Shown here piece after piece: positions 58,297 to 64,000 of a stretch of 64,000 bases of DNA. This stretch comes from Chloranthus sessilifolius (taxonomy: Eukaryota; Streptophyta; Magnoliopsida; Chloranthales; Chloranthaceae). Within the stretch, counting starts at the first letter, position 1. The number at the start of each line of letters is the position of its first letter. The stretch covers positions 84,045,765 to 84,109,764 of the forward strand of contig CM037588.1 in the NCBI GenBank assembly GCA_021018995.1. Direction: 5' to 3'. A program made the translations under genes and the position numbers. The notes below the pieces were generated by a model. It searched no databases. It was not told the DNA's origin and saw nothing but the letters and a program-made list of their open reading frames with translations.

Positions 58297-58532
58297 AAAA
58301 ATCACTGCCCTAAACAGTTGTAAAAAAAGCAGTGGTTTTTTCTATGATTGTTAAGAGCAGTTGTTGTTGATGCTCATAGACCACTGTCTTGTATAGTGGT
58401 AAAAAAAAACACTCCCTTTTTTACAACTGTTTAGGGCAGTGGTTTTTTGAAAAAAAGCCACTGTCAAAGATAGTGGTTTTTTGAAAAAACCACTGTTTAA
58501 GGCAGTAGTTTTTTTGGCTTTTTCACGTAGTA
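58297..58532 (-). repeat. Right terminal region of the CACTA element
   Basis: At least nine copies of CCACTGYC/GCAGTGGTTTTTT in both orientations (58303, 58330, 58380, 58436, 58469, 58490 and others), ending in the inverted repeat TTTTTCACGTAGTA. Such dense mixed-orientation repeats are where CACTA transposase accessory protein binds in known systems. Confidence 0.75.
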
Positions 58533-59247
58533 ACTTTTAAAGGAAAGCATAATATTAAACATATAGGTCTATTAATTTATGAGATATATGGGTTTAAATA
58601 AGATTTTTAAACTCGTCGATGCGCGATTAAACGCATCCTACACGACAGGGTCTGAGAAAAACAAGATGGATTGATGGGTACCCACCTCTTAAAGCGTGAA
58701 CGAAAGATTAACGGCGATTCGGGTTGAAAAGGTCGATGTCCAAGGCGTAAGTTCATCTAAGTCTTGAGAGAGAATAATTTTTTATTATAGAGAGTAGAGA
58801 GTTTTTAAAGTTTTATTTATAATGATATCAAGTTTTAGGTCAACTCAAATTAATACTTTTCATAGATGATTTAATAAAATAGGAGTTTTTACACGGAAGA
58901 AGAATTCATAGGTGAATTGGATAGCTTGAGAAAGGGTTTCATTCCAGCGCTTCGTATAAGCAACAAAGCAATTGGTGTTTCTCTCCTGAAATTACAGTTA
59001 TACCCTTTGACTTGCTTCATCACTTAAAATGGGTATAACTTTTTATATTCTTATCGAAAATCGTCAAATTATATATCGTTGGAATCGTATCAATTAGAAC
59101 TTCGCAATGAGTCTAATTTTGATATAAGAAAAATTAGAACTTTTTTATTATAGAGGGTGGGTTCCGCTGTGGAGCGTTAGCACAGTGCATGGTGTGGTAC
59201 ATCATCTAACACCGTTAAAATAAAGTCAAAAAATCTGGGTTGTTACA

Positions 59248-60282
59248 GATATATATGCCTATAACATGTAACACGTGGGGCCATGTTTGTCTATGATCTT
59301 TCTTTGGAACATGGATAAAAATAATGGCCAATAAATTATGAAATGGGTACTACCTTTATTTGCAATCACTACGGAACCTACATTGGGAACCAATGGGTAC
59401 TACCATTATTTGCAATCACTAAATCTTTGGAGATCGGTTTCCGTCTCAAACTTCCATGATAGATCTTGATATTATGAGCTTATCATCATACTATTTATTT
59501 TTTATTTTGCATGACAAACATTCAAATAAAGTGACTTGATAATAAGGCTTGGGTGTGATATGTGCAACATAGTTTTCTTATATCTTTTGAAATTTGTGCC
59601 ATGAGAAATAATATAAGATCCTTTATGTGGAAGAATGGGACAAAAAATGATCTCTATTATCTGATTTCAAGCAGTCAATGGTGTTTAGTGTAAAGGTTCT
59701 CGAGAATTAATGGCATAAGTCACTTTTGAACTGATCGCCCCTAATGGCTCTAAATAATCCTAGTCATCGAGATTGTAGTTCATATATTGAACTATAGTGT
59801 GCTCAAAATCACACTCATTCAAGGATTCAAGGATCTGAACCATCCAATACAACTGTAGATTCGTAGATTCTAGAATAAAATGTTCGTGCTTCTTCTTTTA
59901 CGTGTGAAATTAAATTACATTAATTAGATTTATAGATGATCTAATAGATGTATTTTTTGGCTAAAACATTTGTCACCGATGGGCATATAGTTGACCTACA
60001 ACGAACCGTTTCGGGAGTGTAGAATCTCATAGAAATTCCCAGGCTTGCATCTAGCTCGACGCTGCCCGTAATATCTTGAATATGGGTTAAGATAGGTGGG
60101 CCCAATATGTAAATGGGCTGCCCTGGTCCAACCAGATTAGTAAGTTAAGTTGGGTATGAACTAGTTCCAAAACCATAACAAATATTGCTTACTTAAGTCC
60201 CACCCGAATCCAGTATGACCCAATTGATTGAGACCCTTTATATAAATTGTCGCGAGTACCATGGACTGGGTATGGGCTAAGG
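59248..60282. other. No recognised gene between solo LTR and copia LTR
   Basis: TACYACCWTTATTTGCAATCACTA is doubled (59347, 59398). 59650-59680 carries the CTGATTTCAAGCAGTCAA phrase of the fold-back MITE family, so 59345-59720 may be a decayed copy. Confidence 0.4.
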
Positions 60283-60962
60283 TGTTGAATAAGGTTTAAT
60301 CTCAATGCACTTCGTCAAATTGTTCACTAGTGGAAATCGATCGATTGAGATTGGAAGTCAATCAAATCGATCTGAGAACATATTAGTAGGTTCCTCACGA
60401 TCTGAACTTGATCGATTGAGGTGTTAAAGTCGATTGATCGATTCTGGGCGGATTCAATTCCGCAATTTTGAATACTTGGCTTTTTGAGAAGATTTTCTGG
60501 GTCCAGTTTCATAATGTGTTTTGGAGCCTATTAGCAAAAGGTTTGCTCTAGGGTTCTGCATTGCTTTAAGAGAGTTTTCAATGGAGAAAACTATGGTGAA
60601 TACTTTGAGAGGCAAGGTATTAAAGAATTGCTTGGGGATTGAAAATCCAATTAAAGCCATTTTTGTGTCAAAATCGTTACTACATTCCGACAGATCTCTG
60701 CTATATTTGAAGGACCGCGTCTTTATTTTTTGCAGCGTGTTGGGTATGAAAGATCGTGTCTAATCTTGATTGAGTTTGCACTAGAGTGAAGATAGTGTGT
60801 GTGTTGTAAACATTCATAAATAGTGCGTATACTCTCGTGAACGTAACCCTTGATTGGGTGAACCACGTAAATCTTTGTGTTGTGTGTGATTGTGCTTTTG
60901 CTTCTTATTTTTCCACATTCATCGCGATTGGGAGTTCGATAGAGTAGGTAGAATTCCTAACA
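60283..60962 (+). repeat. 5' LTR of the copia element
   Basis: Starts TGTTGAATAAGG and ends AATTCCTAACA, so TGTT mirrors AACA; 680 bp. The PBS follows two bases later. Near its start (60333-60450) is a cluster of CG-centred units (ATCGATCGATTGA, AATCGATCTGA, GATCGATTGAGG). The left border is inferred because the 3' LTR is outside the window. Confidence 0.65.
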
Positions 60963-60964
60963 AG

Positions 60965-60976
60965 AGGTATCAGAGC
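60965..60976 (+). other. Primer binding site, initiator tRNA-Met type
   Basis: AGGTATCAGAGC, differing from TGGTATCAGAGC only at the first base, directly after the LTR. Confidence 0.75.
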
Positions 60977-60997
60977 GAGGTTTACGCTACAATAGCG

Positions 60998-61800
60998 ATA
61001 AAAGTTTCGAATGCACGAATTGAGGTGAAGTTTTTGGGAAAGAATAACTGCGCTTTGTGGTAAGTCAAGGTCATAGATCTCCTTGTCCAAGAAGACATTG
61101 ATGATGCTCTACTTGAGAAGGAGATGGGGAAGAAGGCAGAGACATCCGATGAAGAGTTGATCTCCATTGATAAGAGAGTCGTAAGCATTATCAGATTGTG
61201 TTTATCTGATGAAATTCTATACAATGTTCTTCACGAGAAGATAATCGTGGATCTGTGGAAGAAGATGAAATCTCTCTACATGACAAAGCCGTTGTCGAAT
61301 AGACTCTTTATGAAGAAGCAACTCTACACCCTTCGTATGAAGGTCGATATGCGCATTCATGACCATTTGAATTCATTTAATAAAATATTTAGTGAGCTAT
61401 TGAGCATCTTATGAGCACGTTGTTATCACATTAATTTGTGGTAAAGATACTATTGTCATCAAAGAAGTGACTGTTGTACTTCTTTTCGACGAATTGAGAA
61501 CACAACCTGAATCTAAATCCGAAGGGATTAGTCTCTTGAGAGAAAGGGGTCGAAACGATGATTGCAAATGAGACAATTCTAGAGTAATAAATCAATGAGA
61601 GAAAACAGCAGATCCAAATCCAGGGGTGACAGAAAGGATGCTATCTATTACTTCTTTAAGCAATCTGGACATATTCACAAATATTCCAAGCAGAGATTGA
61701 ATAAAAATAAGGGTGATGAAGAGACTTCTCAACAAGCTAGTAATGTTAAGTCTGATTTCGGTGAAGACCTATTGTGTGCATTATTAAGCTTCATTCAGTT
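60998..61800 (+). pseudogene. Copia gag (UBN2-like), broken
   Basis: Begins VSNARIEVKFLGKNNCALW, then a stop at 61061-61063. The helical gag core follows (61124-61414: ILYNVLHEKIIVDLWKKMKS, LYMTKPLSNRLFMKKQLYTL) and then a stop. The zinc knuckle region near 61640-61690 reads AIYYFFKQSGHIHKYSKQ, in which the three Cys are replaced and only the His remains. Confidence 0.8.
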
Positions 61801-62060
61801 TGATGGTTGATGGATTCTAGATTCAGGGGTATCATATCACATGTGTCTTCAGAGATTGATTTAACCAAATAAGGTAACCAATGGTGGGACGATTTTGATG
61901 GGGAATGACAGCATATGTGAAGCAGTGGGTATCAGTTCTATTAGAATCAAAATATTTGACATATGTGTTCACACTCTTTATGAGGTTAGGCATGTGCCTA
62001 ATCTGAAGAAAAATCTGATCTCATTTAGGAGCATTGGATGAGATAGGATGTCGAGTCATT
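61800..62060 (+). pseudogene. Copia protease, broken
   Basis: WILDSGVSYHM keeps the catalytic DSG (61811 onward). VRHVPNLKKNLISF is the usual block after it. Stops at 61808-61810 and about 61860 interrupt it. Confidence 0.75.
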
Positions 62061-62154
62061 TTAGAATCTGAGAAACAAAAGGTTGTACATGGTGTTATGA
62101 CCTTGATGAAAGGTGAAAAGATGAGGAATCTGTATACTTTAGTAGGTAACACAA

Positions 62155-62330
62155 TCAGTGGCAGTAGGCTAGCAGAGCTTGGTCACATGAGTGAACGTGG
62201 CACAAGAGGCTTGGTCACATGAGTGAACTTGGACTTGGTCACATGAGTCAGTAACACTATTAGATTTGTGACACAAGAGGCTTGGTCACATGAGTGAACG
62301 TGGGCTAACAGAGCTCATAAATAATAATGC
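62155..62330 (+). repeat. Tandem copies of the pre-integrase GHMSE phrase
   Basis: CTTGGTCACATGAGTGAACG occurs at least three times, with a fourth shorter copy (62180, 62211, 62234, 62281). It corresponds to LGHMSE(R), the start of the GAG-pre-integrase domain. Local slippage or repeat expansion has multiplied it. Confidence 0.75.
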
Positions 62331-63170
62331 AATTTCTGACATTCAAACTTGTAAACAGAATTTTTTTGAAGATTGTATTTTGAGGAAGTAGAAGAAAGTC
62401 AATTTCTCTACTATAAAACATGCCTCGAAGGGGCTGATTGATTACATACATTCAGATATATGGGGACCAGCTAAAGTCACTACAGTAGGCGGAGCCAACT
62501 ACTTTGTATCATTCATAGATGACAACTCCAAGAAACTTTGGGTGTACTCGATTAAGAATAAGTCGGATGTGTTTCAGAAATTCAAGCAGTGGTAGAGGAT
62601 TATTGAAAAGTAAACTGACAGAAGGCGAAGATTCTCAGATCAGATAATGGTGGCGAATACTTGTCATCATAGCTTAAGGCGTACTGTGAAAATCAAGGGA
62701 TTGTTAGACACTTAATAATTCCTGGAAATCCTCAATAAAATGGCATAGCAGAGAGGATGAATAGAACACTACGAGAGAAAACTTGGTGTATGTTCAATCA
62801 TTCTGGCTTAAGTCATGGATTTTAGATAGAAGCAGTGAACACGACATGTTACTTGATCAATCGGTCGCCTTCAGTGGCATTAAGCTCAAAAACTGCAGAA
62901 GAGGTTTGCTATGGAAGACACAGGAACTACTCTCATTTGAGGGTGTTTGGATGTACGACATATGCATTACTTCAGGGAAGTGAACAATCCAAGTGTGATC
63001 CAAAATCTAAAAAAGTCTTGATTGGCTATGGTGAAAGAGTCAACGGTTATCATTTATGAGATACACAATCTCACAAAGTGATAGTTGAAAAAGATGTTAC
63101 TTTCAATGAAGATGAGTTTTCGATGAAAAAGGTGGAAGGCAAACCTCAGCCATCTGGTGAACCTCAGGTA
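62330..63170 (+). pseudogene. Copia integrase, broken
   Basis: Core blocks in order: LIDYIHSDIWGPAKV (first Asp), YFVSFIDDNSKKLWVYSIKN, SDNGGEY-like coded near 62638-62660 (second Asp), and NGIAERMNRTLREKTWCM near 62740 (Glu). The C-terminal part is LINRSPSVALSSKTAEEVCY, LRVFGCTTYALL (62835-63059). Frames change near 62630 and stops occur at several points. Confidence 0.82.
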
Positions 63171-63469
63171 TAAGTTGATGCCGTGAACAATATGAGAAAG
63201 ATAATAAAGACTCTAAGATATAGTATGATGGCATAATTTTTAAAGACTTGCAGCTTTAGGTACCGAATCAAAATACCTTAAGAAGGTTAAAAAGGATAAT
63301 GAAGTGTCCTGAAATGTTCGAGGATATGGTTCCTTTAACACTTACACTTATCATAGAGAATGGGGAACCAAGCACAGTAACAGAAAGCTCAGGTAGATAC
63401 AGATGTAATAAAGTGGTAGTTAGCTATGAAAGAATGACATTCACTTTTGAAGAATGAGACTTCTTAAAG

Positions 63470-64000
63470 GGAACTCATGAAACTTCTTAAAGGGAAGAGC
63501 ACCATCGGTTGTAAATGGGTCTTTTGAAAGAAAGAAGGTGATAAGAGTGAAACTTCGAAGTTCAAAGTCAGACTAGATGCAAAGGGGTTTTCTCAGAAAG
63601 AGGGTATCGATTACAATGACATATTCTCTCCGATTGTGAAGCATACTTTGATTCACGCATTATTGGTCATCATTGTTTAGAAAGATCTCTAATTAGAACA
63701 GATATATGTGAAAACAACTTTCCCCCATAGAGATCTGTAGGAAGAGATTTATATGCGACAACTAGAAGGATATAAAGTAGAAGGGTCATAATCACTTGTT
63801 ACAGATTGAAGAAATCCTTATATGGTCTCAAGTAGGCACTTAGGCAGTGGTTTATGAAGTTTGCTTCATATATGTTCGCATAGGGTATCACAGGGGGCAG
63901 TATGCTTGTTACATCTACCTGAAAGTGTATGGTGAAGGGGAGAAAATATTTCTAATTCTCTATATATATAACATGATGGTAGCAGTAAGAAGCAAAGTTG
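63470..64000 (+). pseudogene. Copia reverse transcriptase, start only
   Basis: Readable blocks are GCKWVF, FKVRLDAKGFSQKEGIDYND, IFSPIVKHT, YVKTTFPH, EEIYMRQLEGY and PYMVSSRHLGSGL (from KSLYGLKQAPRQW). The catalytic YVDD would be beyond 64000. Several stops. Confidence 0.8.

Larger units (their letters stand above)
41354..58532. mobile_element. 17.2-kb CACTA (En/Spm) transposon carrying host gene pieces
   Basis: Terminal inverted repeats CACTACGTGAAAA (41354) and, from the right, TACTACGTGAAAA (58532, last base G changed to A). The 3-bp duplication ACT is at 41351-41353 and 58533-58535. The terminal regions carry short CCACTGC / AGTGGTTTTT repeats, the usual subterminal transposase-binding arrays. 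No TNP2-like transposase or TNPA-like frame was recognised. Inside are fragments of GH17, katanin p80, a UBP26-like protease, a DUF26 protein and MVD, on both strands. This fits a non-autonomous Pack-CACTA-type carrier. The termini at 44904 and 56234 hint at nested relatives. Confidence 0.87.
38990..59247 (-). repeat. Solo LTR, minus strand, split by the CACTA element
   Basis: The minus strand starts TGTAACAACCCAGATTTTTT at 59247 and ends TTTCGGGTCATGACA at 38990. The perfect duplication GATAT is at 38985-38989 and 59248-59252. Removing 41354-58532 and one ACT leaves about 3.08 kb, alignable with the solo LTR at 32146. Contents in LTR sense: 59247-58536, then 41353-38990. A (TA)n run of about 25 bp lies at 40573-40597. 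Confidence 0.88.
60283..64000 (+). mobile_element. Ty1/copia retrotransposon, 5' part, runs off the window
   Basis: The order is LTR, PBS, gag, protease, integrase, RT, which is the copia order (integrase before RT). All domains carry stops and frameshifts. The element continues past 64000. Confidence 0.85.

Noticed and set aside
44904..58532. Treating 44904 as the true left end of the large CACTA element
   Set aside because: The trinucleotide before 44904 is ACA, which does not match ACT after 58532, while the flank of 41354 does. The outer solo LTR also continues exactly at 41353.

Overview
The window is nuclear DNA of a flowering plant with a repeat-rich genome. The evidence is nested Ty3/gypsy (Athila-type and chromovirus-like) and Ty1/copia elements, a CACTA transposon, several MITEs, and fragments of plant genes (PR-1, GH17 beta-1,3-glucanase, katanin p80, UBP26-like deubiquitinase, DUF26/Gnk2 protein, mevalonate diphosphate decarboxylase). 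The species cannot be named from the sequence. No intact protein-coding gene, rRNA or tRNA gene was recognised. The closest to intact is a PR-1-like gene broken by one stop codon.

Layout: 1-7143 is the 3' part of Athila-type element A (env-like accessory ORF, 3' UTR, LTR). 7150-8225 is a minus-strand chromovirus-like gag fragment, cut at 8225 by a minus-strand Athila-type LTR (8226-10704). 10730-18865 is Athila-type element B (integrase, leader, env-like ORF, 3' UTR, LTR). 18870-23112 is a second chromovirus-like fragment on the minus strand (protease, gag, PBS, LTR). 23113-25150 is the 3' end of a third Athila-like element. 25151-29442 is a calmer stretch with the PR-1 pseudogene, a short target-primed insertion and MITEs. 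29443-31637 is a small CACTA-type MITE split by a solo Athila-type LTR. 32146-37044 and 38990-59247 are two solo LTRs of one family in opposite orientation, each with a perfect 5-bp target duplication. The first carries a large inverted duplication. The second is split by a 17.2-kb CACTA element (41354-58532) with its own 3-bp duplication. 60283 to the window end is a decayed copia element entering from its 5' LTR.

Two things stand out. First, the CACTA element has pieces of at least five unrelated host genes on both strands, with splice-site-like exon borders, and no transposase was recognised in it (a Pack-CACTA-like gene collector). Second, LTRs of unrelated families each carry a cluster of short motifs centred on a CG dinucleotide, with a different variant per element (TCGACAGG, TTTTCGAAAAG, TGCGCGAGG, CGATCGAACGG, CAATCGTGAC, ATCGATTGA). 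Where a TATA box can be placed, the cluster lies upstream of it. In Athila B the same variant also occurs just ahead of the env-like ORF.

Insertion order can be read from target duplications at several places. All retroelement ORFs have stops or frameshifts, so none looks able to move by itself.
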